DNA of 64,000 bases, taken from contig JADGJT010000043.1 of the NCBI GenBank assembly GCA_027604005.1, positions 1 to 64,000 of the forward strand, in the 5' to 3' direction. Shown here piece after piece: positions 22,359 to 35,232 of this stretch (position 1 is the stretch's first letter; every line of letters starts with the position of its first letter). Below the pieces are notes generated by a model, which did no database searches, was not told where the DNA came from, and saw only the letters and a program-made list of their open reading frames with translations. The position numbers and the translations under genes were made by a program. This stretch comes from Dinochytrium kinnereticum (taxonomy: Eukaryota; Chytridiomycota; Chytridiomycetes; Chytridiales; Chytridiaceae).

Positions 22359-24094
22359 TTAGATGGGAAGCTCGAACTTGACGTTGACACCCGCCTTCCT
22401 TCCCAATTCGACAATCTTGCTCATCTGCACAGCCTTCGACGCAGCAAGGTCCAAGTCATCGATAGAGAACATGCGGAGACCGGAGGATTGAATAAGCTTC
22501 TTGGCAGCCTCCACCTCGGTCCCCTGAAGACGAACAACGAGGGGAAGGTTCAAGCCGAGCTGGTGAACAGCCTCGATAATGCCTTGAGCAATGACGTCGC
22601 AACGCATGATACCGCCAAAAATGTTAACTAAGATGGCCGAGACCTATGATTTCTATTAGTATCTGAGAATAACAGAGAAGAAATAAGGTAAAAAACTAAA
22701 ACTTTACATGAGGGTCAGAGCTAATGATCTTGAAGGCTTCGGCAACTTGCTCTGAATTGGCACCCCCACCAACATCAAGGAAGTTGGCGGGCTCACCACC
22801 ATGAAGCTTAATAATATCCATGGTTGCCATGGCCAATCCAGCACCGTTAACTATATATAAAAAAAAAGTTAGGACTTAATCAAAGGGAGAAAAAAACAAA
22901 GAATAGCTAACCAAGGCATCCAATGGTTCCATCCAAGCCAATGTAGTTAAGGTTCCACTTTGCGGCAGCCACCTCACGAGCGTCCTCCTGAGTGGTATCC
23001 CTCAAAGCAAAAACATCCTTTTGCCTGAACTCAGCATTGTCATCGAATCCAAACTTAGCGTCCATGCAGTAAACTATAGAAGCCAGTCAATGCCAAACTA
23101 CAGTCAGCAGCAAGAATAAATCCTACCATCACCGGTGGAGGACTCGGCCATAGGGTTAATTTCGATAAGAGTGGCATCCTTCTCGATAAAGATCTGATAA
23201 AGCTTCTCGAAAGAGTCAGCGGCCTGCTGAATTCCCTTTCCGTGGAATCCAAGCTTGCGGGCAATATCTTCAGCATCAGAACGAGCAAGGCCCTTGGAAA
23301 TGTCAACGGGGTGGGTAACGATAGCCTCGGGGGACTCGTGAGCGACGGCCTCAATATCCATTCCACCTTGGGAAGATGCAATGATAACGGGTCCACGAGT
23401 AGCGCGGTCCATGACAATGGCAAAGTAGTACTCCCTGCGGACGTAGAGACGCTCGACGATGTAAACGGCATTGCAGATACGGCCAGCAGCTCCGGTCTGC
23501 TTGGTGATGAGCTTATGGCCAAGCATCTTCTCCGCAAACATCTTGACCTCGGTAGGGCTATTTATTGGTAATAGTGTAATTTATGTGTAGGGATATGATT
23601 AGACATAAGAAGAAATAAAAACTTCTCTAGAGCTGAGTAATCCTGAGGCAAAACGAGCGTGCACTTACGAGTATACAACGCGAACACCACCCTTCAAGCC
23701 GGAGTCAAAGTGGCCCTTTCCTCTGCCACCAGCCAAGACCTGAGCCTTAATAACCAAGTCGTCGACACCAAGAGATTTCGCCACCTTCTCAGCTTCCGCA
23801 GGAGAGTGGGCAGCCGAGCCGCGCGGGATCCGCACGCCATAATCCTTCAAAATGTTCATGGACAAATGCTCATGGATCGATAGAGCCCGGGAAGGGACCG
23901 CCATGGATGAGGCCTTACCCAGTACCGATCGCCTGGCCTAAAAGAACAGGAAAGAGATAGGTAGTATACAGTGTCAGCCCAAGTTGATTACGAGCCGGGT
24001 GGAAGAAACGATAAGCGAGCGAGATCAGAGCTCGTTAGATGACGCAAGCACGCACCAAGGGGGCCGAGGACCGCAGGAGTGCAGCGGAGAACAT
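22359..24094 (-). CDS. LSC2: Succinate-CoA ligase beta subunit, mitochondrial
   Basis: Exons 24094-24056, 23937-23669, 23557-23127, 23073-22912, 22850-22708 and 22643-22359 join in phase to 442 aa. The 13-residue first exon plus the start of exon 2 form an Arg/Ser/Leu-rich, acid-free mitochondrial targeting sequence. The mature part begins [16 protein letters not shown] and shows the family's ATP-grasp features: [66 protein letters not shown]. It forms the nucleotide-binding half of the TCA-cycle enzyme that converts succinyl-CoA to succinate with substrate-level phosphorylation; the alpha subunit is not in this window. ADP versus GDP specificity cannot be read from motifs alone. It is convergent with the ABCC gene. 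Confidence 0.95.
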
Positions 24095-25172
24095 GCTTAT
24101 GGACAGAGGTGATGGGGATCTGGAGGTGAGGATGCGATGCAGTGATGCGATGAGGGCCGTTGAGTGGGGTTCGTTCCGCAAGAGGTCTCAAGTTTTTCCT
24201 TCGAAAAAAAGAAAACGACAGCCAAAGATGTTGCACAGCCAGAACGCGGTTTCCCAAAACATAGCGGGATGTGTGCCGAGAAGCCGAATGGAGGATGGTT
24301 GACGGGGCGATGGCCGCCGCTTCATGGGAGCTTTGGTCGCCAGCTGGGAATTGTATCTGCATCTAGCTGAGGTTGATTGCTTGCATTTCTGCAATGTGAG
24401 TGAGCTGGACTTGTTCGGCATGTGTTTGCCCTGAAAACTCTTCCCATCAAGTCCTTATGTGTCAAAGGAAGATAATACAGATGCAATACCGTATGCGTAA
24501 GGCTAGGAACAGGAAATAGTTGTAGCAAAGGGTGCCTTGATAGGGGCTCTTTCAAGCATGACACCCTATTATTTTTCACACAACGTCCCAAGCTCAGGTC
24601 AGCTTAGGTTATCGCCACTACCCCTGACGGTATGCTGCGTCGCCGAATATCCTTTTGAATCTGGAAACAAAGCGAAAACAATTGGAAAGGGTCTCAATGC
24701 TGGAAGGGACTAGCAGTCCCAATGAGAGTTCAGACTTGCACAGGAAGGTCCATATTCTGCTCTACATTATATTTTAAGATCGCCCTTGAGCCTTTTTGAT
24801 GTGTGAAAGGATATCACGACTCTTACTGAAGCCATGGCGTAGGTAGCAGCTTTGAAAACCCCAGAAGCTGATCTGCATGTGGATTCATCTCTGCGCATCA
24901 AATTAAGTAAGGTGTTTCAGCATGGACCTGGTTTGCAGCTTACCGCTACAGAAAAAGCATTTTCTTAAAATATACAGAACTACTCAAAAACAAGGGGAAC
25001 GCCAACGATGACCAAGACCGTGCTTGCACAGAGAGGTTGAAAACATAACAAAAAAACGGAGAAGGCAGGGGTTTCAACATAAACAGGAAAAAGAGCTCAA
25101 AAGCCTATAAAATTACTTTGGAAGAACAAGGGGATATGACTTCAAAGGGTACTGTGAAGCTGATGGAGGAGT
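24095..25172. other. Intergenic region between two minus-strand genes
   Basis: About 1.1 kb. The part next to 24095 is the promoter/5' UTR of LSC2 and the part next to 25172 is the 3' flank of the secreted protein gene. Open frames here look spurious. Confidence 0.5.
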
Positions 25173-26521
25173 TTACTTCCTGACGGGGTAAGCAGTGCCG
25201 ACCCCGCCTCCGCCAGCAGCGGCCGGAGGGTAGACCTGCATAGGGATAGTACTCTTTCCGTTGGGCTGTTCAACGTTGTAGACACCCTTGCCGCTTTTGA
25301 GTGCATGTGCGAAAGCCTGAGGTTGTGGAAAAAGAGAAGTAGGAAAAGGGAAATTAGTTAAAAAATGTAGAGAAAAAGAAAGGCGTGTAAAATGGTACCT
25401 GACGGTTCATAAAATTGGCCTTTGCAGCAGTGTATCCCTGACGAGCCGAAACCTTATCAGGCATCCCAGCAATTCCCATCTTGCCGTAGTTTCCAGGATT
25501 CAAGAAAACGGACTTGATCTGGTCCTTTCCTTTCTTTCCACCTCCCTTGATCTTCATCTTGTATCGTCCACCACCTAGCTTGTTGGTAGCTTGGGATCCA
25601 GGGAAGTTGGCACCAATCACCTTCATACCGGCCTCATCGTAACGATGACCGCCGTGAGCGGGAGTGGCGGGAACAGGCTGATAAATTAAGAAGAATCGAG
25701 CAAGTAGCCATGTCAATACAATGTTTGGTGCATAAGAATTTGCAACAAAGTAGAACAAACCTTGAGATGCTTCATAAAGTTCCTGTACGCTTGCTTTTTC
25801 GCGAGCTTCTCAGCGGGAGTCGCTCCGGAGTTGATCCACTTAGAAATGGCGGCGTTGGCCTTCTTGCCAGCTTTGCTAGCCTTCATATCCTTCTTGGTCT
25901 GTATGTTTCTCTTGTATGCGGCGGTCCTTTCAGCCTTGCGGTTCTTCGCGCCAGCTTTCTTGTTCTTCTTGGTGGCCCTGTTGACTTATCTGGTCTTCTT
26001 GTACTTTTTGGCAACCTTCTGCCTCTGGTTGGCTATCTTGCTGGCGCTCCATTTGGGCCCTCTAGCCTCGGAACTCCTGAGCGCGGAGCTCCTCAAAGCT
26101 AGTCGAAGGCAAACCAATGTGAGTATTTGATGGGAAAAAATGACAGAAATAAACGCGAGAAGTAGTGGAGTCTATACGTACAACGGCGAACGACTTGAGC
26201 CTGGGGAATTTCATCTTCGGAACGCTTCTCGACATCAACGACAGCATCAACTAAGAATTATGAAAGTCAGCATGGACGGCACGGCATGTAAACAAAATAT
26301 GGCTAATAATCCTCACCAGGCTCTCGCTTGTCAAGCGCGACAACATTGGCGTCAGCAGGCTCAGAAGCACGACGTACGTACTTTGCGTAGTACTGGGCGG
26401 TGCGGGCGAGGGCCACGGGCTCGGAGGTCGCGGACTGAGGAAGACCGACAACCAAGGCAAGTGCGGCAACAAGGGCGACGAACAGGCTGACCGCAGTCAG
26501 CGAGCAGTTTCTGAGCTGCAT
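25173..26521 (-). pseudogene. Secreted Lys-rich protein gene interrupted by an in-frame TAA
   Basis: Exons 26521-26317, 26250-26182, 26098-25761, 25677-25399 and 25316-25173 keep phase at every junction and would give 344 codons, but codon 129 (25988-25986) is TAA. Residues 1-27 are a clear signal peptide (Leu/Val/Ala core). Next comes a region with dibasic sites (VRR, LDKRE, VEKRS, VVRR) that fit Kex2-type processing. The central part is very Lys/Arg-rich; the end is Gly-rich (KLGGGRYKMKIKGGGKKGK) and closes with PVRK. No family recognised. Splice sites and frame are otherwise intact on both sides of the stop, so this may be a very young pseudogene, a one-base sequence error (CAA to TAA is the simplest), a polymorphic null, or a case needing readthrough. 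A truncated 128-aa secreted product is also possible. Confidence 0.6.
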
Positions 26522-27615
26522 GGTTGGCTGGTTGGGTGTTTAAGGAAGGAAGGAAGGAAGGAAGGAAAGAGGGAGCGAACGAGGGAAGGATGGAGCAATG
26601 AAATGGAAGAAAGAAGGAAAGTGCTGCAAGGACACTGAAAGCGCAGCATGCAAGTTATGCCCCGCCCAAAGTGTGTCTCTGCAAATCTCGAGAAACTTGT
26701 CAGCCAGAGACACTGTTCTGAAAGACATAAATACAGTATCAGAGGCGTCTGCCCTCCAGTGCTTGCCTTGCCTTGCCACGGCTGCTGGCTGAAGTTGAAA
26801 TGTCTTGAAGTGGGATGGCCTGTGCTGCTACCGCATGGCAACGCGCTGCTGCTTACGTGCGGGAGAACGCTTGAGGTTACGGCTGTGGCTGCTGCTGGAA
26901 GCAAATGAATGATGGGGACATCTGTGCCTGCGCTTATCCGCATTCATTCATTCAGTCAATCAATCAATCAAACAATCAGCAGATTCCTTGACCTGTGAGG
27001 GACTCCGTTTGGTGAAGTCTGGCCTGCTCAGGTGGACGGGCTCAGTGGCTGACAACGAGGAATTTTGCTGTTTTATTTCAATGAGTTTCTCGTTCAACCA
27101 GTCAGGCTCCTGTGGCATACATCAAATCCCACGGGCACAACTGCAGTGTTAACCATTTAGATCGTAAAGTGGTGAGCGCTGTTCTTTCTCTTGGAAAAAC
27201 CTGGCGTTGCTGGTCTGTAGCTCCATACAAGCATTCTACCCGCACGCCAACTGGTAACTAGAAAGGCACTCTCACCCCAGATCATCGTCGGAGGCTGAAG
27301 ATATGGTAGCCCCAATAGCCCTCAGGCAAGCGAGCACGAAGGTGCTCAAGCACAAAGAAAGGCATCTGCAATTATCCAGCTGCCCAACACAGAGAGTCCC
27401 TGCCTCAAAATGATAGTCATCAATATTATTTATTTTTTATTTTATTTTGTTTGAGTATCTACCTCCCTCAGAAAAAGAAAGGTTGGCGCCGTAACTGCTA
27501 TCCGCCATAACGCCCATACGCTCACAGTTCATCGATAGAGCTGGAGGACAGCGGTTGCTCGGTGCCAGGCAAGCCGCACCACTGTCTACTGTCTGCGGGA
27601 ACTGCTGAGGCCATC
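26522..27615. other. Divergent intergenic region with simple repeats
   Basis: About 1.1 kb between the secreted-protein gene and the BAR-like/SH3 gene. A (GGAA)n run at about 26542-26569 sits directly upstream of the secreted gene start, and a (CAAT)n run at about 26940-26978 further on. An AT-rich patch lies at 27420-27450. No coding region seen. Confidence 0.55.
26542..26569. repeat. (GGAA)n microsatellite
   Basis: Six GGAA-type units about 20 bp upstream of the minus-strand secreted-protein start, so probably in its 5' UTR or promoter as TTCC repeats. Confidence 0.85.
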
Positions 27616-30600
27616 ATGGGCGTTGGGGGTGGGCGAAATGATGCCCACAATCTTTCGTCTCCAGCTTCCCCCCGTCTTCCATCTGCTACACCCTGTGATG
27701 CATACCAACCAGTGCATGCATTGCAAGCCACGGATTACCCTTTGCTGTCTAAATCTGACATGAAAGATATGAGGGATCGTTCGAATCAAGTCATGAAAAG
27801 TCTGGCAAAAGTCAAAGGCTCAATGGCCGTCCTTGCAAATGCCATGAATGAAGTGGCCGATGGACTTGAGGTGCTGCGGAATGCAAAGGGGTTGGATGAG
27901 AAAAGATGGAGCCATGAGCCAAAACGTATGTATAGCCATCGCCGATGCTGCTTCATTCGGCTGCTTGTCGCTTACATTATGATGGACACGGCGCATCATA
28001 CTGATTCCCTTATTTCTATAGATGGCATCACTCGTACACGGCATGTGTTCACTAGCATGTCCAAGATGCTGAAAGAGCTTGTAGGTGGCATTCACTGCTT
28101 TATTGGAATTCATAGGCTTCCTCTGACTAAACTCATGTCAAGGCTGAACGCACTCACAGAGAGTTTGAGGACCCCTTCCTAAAGATGCTCGAAGCACATA
28201 CGACTAATGTTTTGGTGAGTATTAGCGACTCCCGAGCTTTACAACTGTGTGGTTTGCCGTCTTTCGTCCGCTTTTTACTACAGCACTGACGCTACTTTCG
28301 ACCAAAAAAGATGATAGAGCGCAAAGTCCAAAAGCAAACAAAGGAGATGCATGATAAGATACGAAAGTCAGAAGCAGAAGCCCGTCGCATGCGATCTACC
28401 GTGCCTCTTACCATCACGAATGCCCTGTCTCAAAACTCCTCCAGAATTGACCCGACAAAAGTTCTGTGCGATACCATAACGGAGCATCTCTCTGCTCATA
28501 CCCTTGAGCTCCATCGTCTCAGGGCGAGCCACCAGGAACTCATTGCCGAAGATGAAGAGGCACGTATTTCGGATATGAGGAAACTATTTGGAAGTCTCAT
28601 TGCGATATTTGGTGGGTTTGGAGAGGGCGTGGTCACTGTAACTGCAGTCAAGGCTGAAGGCGATAAGGCGGATCTCACCAGTTTTATGCCGACGTCAACA
28701 TCCAATAGTCAAGCTCGACAGAGTTTCGAGTTCCCAAATCCATCAGCCTATCCGATACCTTTCATCCCAGGATCTGTCAGCCACGATCAAGTCATTAGTC
28801 ATGTGGACAACATCGGGAATTTTCGCGGTGGCGCCGTTTTATCACCAGTTGGTGCGCCTCGTCAAGTCTCTACGAACGAGGCAATATCCCCTGATCCCGT
28901 CAATAGTGTCACTTCACAACATGATGCGGCACATAATCGATCACCCACGCAACAACAATCTCGTTCGAGACGTCGGCAAAATCCCATTCAACAAACATTA
29001 TTAGTCTCTCCGAGGCTGATTCCTAAAATGACGAGGACCAACTCGAATCCTATTCTTCCCCGCTCCGCCCTCCTTGCTTCAGCTCCCGCGAGCGAGTTGC
29101 CGTATATACCTCCTTTTGCGACTTCTGATCGTCATCATATCGTGAGGACAGGATCTTTTGACAGCCTTGTCTCTATGGCGGTCGTTCCCAATAAAGTACC
29201 GCCACCTGCAACCTCGCTATTAAGCCCAAGAACACGGGACACGGCAGTAAAAAGCTCGGCGTTCAATTTTTCCGCATCATCGCGAGGGTCTGTCTCGTAT
29301 TTTCACAAGCATAGCTTTGATTATGGATGGCAACTGAGGAGTAGGGAGAGGACAGCAGCGCCTTCCACGTCTGTTGCACCTTCCGAAGCTACCGTCAAGG
29401 AGATTATGCCACTGACACCACAGTCTCGGGGGGTTGGGGAGCGTAGGGGACAAGCTGAATTGAGCTCTTCTCATGGAAGCGGAACAGAGCCAGAGATTCA
29501 GAGATACGGCTTATCAATAATGACCCATAAGCCTACAAACCGCGAGCTATCGCCAAAGGCCGAGGCTGTATCAGCTTGGGTTGGAGCAACATCAGCTTAT
29601 GTTGCACCTCTCGCGTCGATAGGCATTTCGGACGAATCACCCTCATCTAATTCAACTGATTCTTTACGGAATGACAATATAGCCACCAATGCTACCGGCC
29701 TATCACCTACACGACATTTAGTGGAGCACGAACCGGTCAGCTCCACGTCAAGCCCTCTGCCCGCTCTGCCGAAACCCACTACGCCGACTGATTTTTCTGA
29801 ATCAAGTCTTGCAAGTACATCAATCCAACCACCAACCCGATTTGACTCCTTCCAACCAACTACTCCCCAAACTGTCTCGCGTATTAACGGCAATGGTTCA
29901 TTGAAGCGACACTCCGTATCTTCGATGTCTAGTCACGCCTCTTCAACCTCCCCGCCACCAAAGTCTCCGGTCTACGCATCCTCTCCAAACGGAACAGACG
30001 CGATTTCACTGGCTAGAGGAGAGGAGCCTTCACCGGGCAAAGTGTCGGTGACATCGGAACAACCCCCTAAAATATCCCTGCCTACGATCTTTTCATCCAT
30101 AAATGCGTCTGAGATCCTTGCGACTGCGTTTTCTCGAAGGTCTGAGGATTCTATTCGGCCTCCGCTTTTGCGGCGAGGGAAGAGATATAATGGCAATGTA
30201 GGATCTGTGGGAAGTGACTCTGGAAGTGATAGTTCGCGGAAAGCTAAGGGTGAAACAAAGACTTCTACTGCCGTTCCTGTAGCTTTTCCTGTGTCTCAGA
30301 CTCCTGTTGAGAAAGAGGTGGGAGTAGAGCCGAAAGTAATGGGGAAAATGGGAGACTCGAAAGAGGTCACGACGAAGACAGTAAATACCGGTATTGGTGT
30401 GCGAGGAGTGTGGAATTTTAAATCTCTTGCTGGATCTCGGTCTTTCGAGTCAGTGTTGAGTACCACCCCAGGTTAGCTGGCTTTTCTTTTCTTTTTTTCT
30501 GAGGGGAGGGCTGGTTGGCTAGATCCTTCTTTCTTTTTTTTTACACAGCTTTCTTTTTCTATTTCTTATTTTTTCTCTTTCATTCAGCAATTTCGGATTC

Positions 30601-32490
30601 GTCTTCATCCCCTAAAGCAAGCACTTCAGTAGCACCAGCACAAACCATCTCGACAAAATCATCAACGACAATTAAGTCATTTCTTAAACCCTCCATCTCA
30701 ACACCCACACTGAACTCTCCAACCTCCGCACCGCAATCACCCTCGTTATTCTCTCGAAGAAGCCCCCTTCTAGGTGGAAATTCTTCAGGCAGCCGGGATA
30801 AACGTCAGGGAATTTTTAACCGTGACCGATCTAACAGCGCGTCAAGCACCCCAAGTCCTTCGATCTCTGGAAAGGGCTCTAGTGCTTCCAGTCCCAATTC
30901 TAGTCCTGGTAGAGATGCAGATAAAGAAACCCAACTCGTCGAAACGGTGGCAAAACCTTTAAAGAAACGTGTTCATTTCACGGATCCCAATCGACCCATG
31001 GTAGAGTTAGCCACTTTTAAAACCAGTGATGAGGAGGATGACGATGAGGACAGTGAGGATGTAGATAATTCTGAGGACGACGAGCGTTCCTTCCCTGCTG
31101 TAGGCATTCCTCTTCATGGCGGTGGCTTAAGTAGGGCTCCTGCTATCCGTGGTTCCAACCGCGGGACTAGTATTCGTGTCGGCATAGTTGGGCAGTCAGT
31201 CGGGGATAAAATTGTTACCGGACCGTCGTGTTATTCATCAGCTAATGGGATGGATGTGAGCCTTGCAAACGCTATTACTGAAGGACATTCAGCGGAAGTT
31301 TTTGACTCTGATCGTATCAAAGGGTTCAGCAGTCTTGAACGAGCTGTGGTTCGCGACACATTTGACCCTGCTACTACGTCAACCCCTCCCGATCCAAAAG
31401 CCCTAACTCAAGATTCAAATGGAGCGAAAACAGAAGTGTCCGCGGGGTATCTTGTCACCGATACCGTCCCGAATTTAGAATCCGACGCGCGTCATTCGAA
31501 AAACCCCAAAGGCGTTAGAACTCTTCAATCACTCTACCCCGACTTCTTTAACATCGAGTCACCATCAATTAGAGACGTTGAGGTACGACGTGTCTCCCTC
31601 TCTGGCACGCCCCAAGTTCGGTTTCCATTGGTATTCTTCCCGCCTCAGGCTGACGTTCAGAGCGAGATGGGGAGTGTAGTTGAGGGGAATGGACGTGGAA
31701 GATCGTCGGCGGCTTCTTCGCTGCGATCCTTTTCAGAGATGAGCCTTGATAATGATGAGATTATCGAGGGGGATCCTCACGAATTAGTTGGGGCGGCGAT
31801 TGCAGCGGAAAACGAGAAGGAGATCGGTGAGATTGATAGTAAGAAGGAGGTTACCGATTGCAATGAGGTCGTAGCTACGTCAGAAGACCGTAAAGAAAAG
31901 TCCGGAGATACATCTGGAGCGGGAAATTCAAAGTCAATCCCGTTTACGGATGATTGGGTGGTTGATATTGATGATTTACCGCCTGGAATTGAGATGCTGA
32001 TTGCCCTATATCCGTTTTCTTCCAGGAGCGATAAAGAGATGTCTTTGGAAAAGGCAAGTAGATTTTGATTTATGATTGCTTATTCTTCAGACCTCGCTTT
32101 TATTTTAACTCTCTTTTTTTCTTTTGTTAGGGGGACGTTGTTGCTGTCCACAAGCGCCATCAAACGTGGATTTATGCCACAAAGCTCCGAAAACTTCCTC
32201 GGCGACAGCGACGCGGAGAACCCGCCAACACTGGGTTCTTCGAGGAAGCTAGTCAGCCATCTCTATTACCTTCTCCGGGGTCTATCGGTACGCCTGTCTC
32301 TCCAAATGCAGCCTCTCGTAAGACTGGCCTTAGGGTTTTCCGGAAAGGCTCTGTGAATACTGCTGCTGAGGTTACCGGGAAGGGAAAAACTGGTGGGACT
32401 GGTCGGAATATTTTGGAGGCTCTAGCGGCTTACCGGGGTGATGCTGGGTGGATTCCAGCTGCATTTGTGACAAAGTATTCGTTGAGGTAG
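27616..32490 (+). CDS. Large BAR-like coiled-coil and C-terminal SH3 protein
   Basis: Exons 27616-27925, 28022-28080, 28143-28214, 28311-30471, 30588-32053 and 32131-32490 give 1475 aa in phase. Residues about 50-260 are helical and charged (MRDRSNQVMKSLAKVKGSM ... MIERKVQKQTKEMHDKIRK ... SHQELIAEDEEA) and resemble a BAR or I-BAR/IMD membrane-binding bundle. About 1000 residues of Ser/Pro/Thr-rich disordered sequence follow, with an acidic patch near 31030-31085. The C-terminus is SH3-like: ALYPF ... EMSLEKGDVVAVHK ... W ... GWIPAAFVTKY, with an insert of roughly 85 residues in the second half. The last intron (32054-32130) begins GCAAGT, a GC-AG intron; this is the only join that restores EKGDVV. 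The protein probably links curved membrane to actin or polarity factors; the BAR call is inference from helical pattern. Confidence 0.72.
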
Positions 32491-32882
32491 TTCATAGATT
32501 GTAGGATTGTTTTGTCGGAAGCTGCCTGATATCGATATTTCCTATATATCTAAGTCGTTTCATATCCATGTCCTTATTCTCTTCTTCTGTTTTTTTTTCG
32601 TACAATCGGTTTTGTTTTGCTTTCTACTTCTCTGCATTAGTTTTATTAGTTTTTTTTGTCGTATTTTTTTCCCTTTTCCTTAATATCACCCACCTACTTG
32701 CATGCCTTCTCCCGTTCACAATATTAATCGTATCATTATCATCCGTGCGCAATTCTTGACTTGACATCCCATCCCAGCAATTGACGGCCATCAAAATATT
32801 TGGCAATAAAGTGATGTGTGCCCGTTTGCCTGTCGGATAGGATTAAGACTGAAATCAATTTTTATCACTTCTAAAACTTGCC
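32491..32882. other. Intergenic region
   Basis: 392 bp of T-rich sequence between two plus-strand genes: 3' UTR of the SH3 gene and promoter of PGM2. No other feature seen. Confidence 0.5.
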
Positions 32883-35232
32883 ATGCCAAAGTCAGTCCCT
32901 ATCGAAGAGCTTGCTGAACGCTGGCTGGAGTTGGATCAGGTACCCACCAAACCTTCAAATCTTCTCCCTTTATTGATATTGTCTGCATGCATATCACCGC
33001 CATCAAATTCATTGCTTATGGCCAACGATCGTGCTGTTATTTGCTTTTGCGTTGAACCACGTGCCATTCTTATTAATGTTATCTTCTTACACCATGACGG
33101 AAAAAGAACCCCGAAAGTCGAAAGACTATCAAGGGCTTCCTTGATGACCAGAACACGGTCGAGCTTGAGCGCCTTTTGCGCAACCCGATCAAGTTTGGAA
33201 CTGCTGGGTTGAGGGCGTCTATGGAGGCCGGATTCGCATGCATGAACGATCTCACTGTCATCCAGGCGTCGCAGGTTGATTCCAAGCTTCCATTGAATTC
33301 TTTATTAAGCATTTGGTGGTTAACGGGTTGATTTGGACTAGGGTCTTGCGGCGTACGTTCTTGACAATGTTGAGGACGCCAAGGAAAGGGGTGTGATCAT
33401 CGGCCACGATCATCGCTATCACTCCCTCGACTTCGCACGTCTGACCGCTGCTGTCTTCCTTCACTACGGATATAAAGTATACCTCTACCGTGGCCTCGTG
33501 CACACTCCCATGGTTCCCTTTGCGGTTAAGCATCTCCATGCCGCCTGTGGTGTGATGGTCACAGCTTCCCATAACCCAAAGAATGACAATGGCTACAAGG
33601 TGTACTGGGAGAACAGCTGTCAGATCATCCCACCCCACGACTCTGGAATCGCTAAGCGTATTGTTGAACTTCAGGAGCCGCTGGTATGGGATTATGACCT
33701 TTGGAAAACTCACCCCAACTGCTGTGACAAAACGGACGAGCTCGTTGAGGACTACTTCAAATCCATGTCCACTTTATGCCATTTTGAGGAGGGAAACCGC
33801 AACACCCAGCTCAAGTACGTTTACACTGCCATGCACGGGGTCGGCGCCCCTTTTGCAAGCAGAGCGCTGGAGGTGTTCCACCTCCCTCCGGCCGTCCCTG
33901 TTCCTTCTCAGATTGAGCCCAACCCCGACTTCCCCACGGTGGCTTTCCCTAACCCAGAGGAACGCGGCGCGCTGAACCTTGCGCTCAAGCAGGCCGAGAA
34001 AAACAATATTTCCCTCGTACTTGCTAACGACCCTGACGCGGACCGATTCGCCGCTGCTGAACGCCAGCCTGATGGAAAGTGGCACACGTTCACTGGCGAT
34101 CAGATTGGTGTTATCCTTGCTGCCGGGTCTCTCATAAACGCGAGTGAGGACGGTATGGATCTCACTAAGCTTGCTATGGTGGCTAGCACAGTTAGCTCAA
34201 AGATGCTTCGATCCATGGCTGAAAGGGAAGGCTTTTACTTTGAGGAGACCTTGACGGGATTTAAGTGGATGTCTAACCGTCTCATCGAGCTCCAAGAGGA
34301 GAAGGGCCTTATTCCGAGGTTTGCCTATGAGGAGGCTATTGGCTTTATGGTGCATGACGGCGTGTTTGATAAGGATGGTGTCACCGCCTTGGTTGCCTTT
34401 GTTGAACTCGCTGTGAGGCAGCATGCTCAGGGCAGGACCATGAAAGAGTTCTTGGGCACACTCTTTGCAAAGTACGGATACCATGCGTCCTCTAACCATT
34501 ACTTTATCTGTCACTCTGGGCCCACTATTAAGCGCATCTTTGGGAAGATGAGGCATGGAGAGGATGGTGGCAGTGAGGAGTCGTTTGGCAGGACGAACTT
34601 CAAGAGGTTAGCGGACGGCGTGAGTATCCTCTTTATATATCTATCTTTTTATACTGTTTGTTTATTACTCTCCCTGTCATGTGAACAACTTCCGTCAGCT
34701 CAGCGTATGTTTATGTTGTTTTCCAATTCATGCAGGCCATCCTCCGGTATCCAACGGAAATTGCCCACGTCCCAGTAATGTCGATCCGAGACCTGACGAA
34801 CGGGTTTGAGGTTCTCGATCTCCCTGCTATTTTGAGGGAGAACGCTTCGGCCCGAAGCGAGAGCGGTGATGGGATGAAGATTGAGGTCGGAAGCTTCGTT
34901 CCCTCACTTCCGGTGTCTGCTTCGTCCGAGATGATTACCTTTACATTGACGAACGGTTGCGTCTTTACTCTCCGCACGAGGTACAATTGCTCTTACAGTG
35001 ATATTCTTTCTTTTTTCTTTCTCAATGCTTGAAACATGGTCATTTTGGTTTTGCTGTGATAGAGGCTAACTATTTTATATTTTTTTACATTTTTAGCGGG
35101 ACTGAGCCCAAAATCAAGTATTACGTTGAGATGAAGGGTGAGAGCAGGGAAGAAGTTGAGAATTTCCTCGTCCAGGTAGTCAAAGCTATCGGCGATGACC
35201 TCTTTGAGGCCGAGCGCAACAACCTCCAATAG
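32883..35232 (+). CDS. Phosphoglucomutase / phosphopentomutase (PGM2 type)
   Basis: Exons 32883-32939, 33107-33274, 33342-34619, 34736-34980 and 35097-35232 give 627 aa in phase, close to the size of the eukaryotic PGM2/PRM15 group. Alpha-D-phosphohexomutase signatures are in order: FGTAGLRASM near the N-terminus, the active-site phosphoserine loop TASHNPKNDNGYKVYW (about 148-163), the metal-binding loop DPDADRF (about 304-310), the sugar-binding loop EEAIGFM, and the C-terminal phosphate-binding SGTEPKIKYY. It interconverts 1- and 6-phosphoglucose and/or ribose- or deoxyribose-1- and 5-phosphate in the cytosol. The length and EEAIGFM loop favour the PGM2/phosphopentomutase branch over classic PGM1. 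The second exon's acceptor (33105-33106) has a poor pyrimidine tract, so that junction is the least certain. Confidence 0.92.

Noticed and set aside
25986..26025. A tiny intron removing the TAA in the secreted-protein gene
   Set aside because: Candidate GT..AG pairs give only 27 nt in frame or 38 nt out of frame, too short or frame-breaking.
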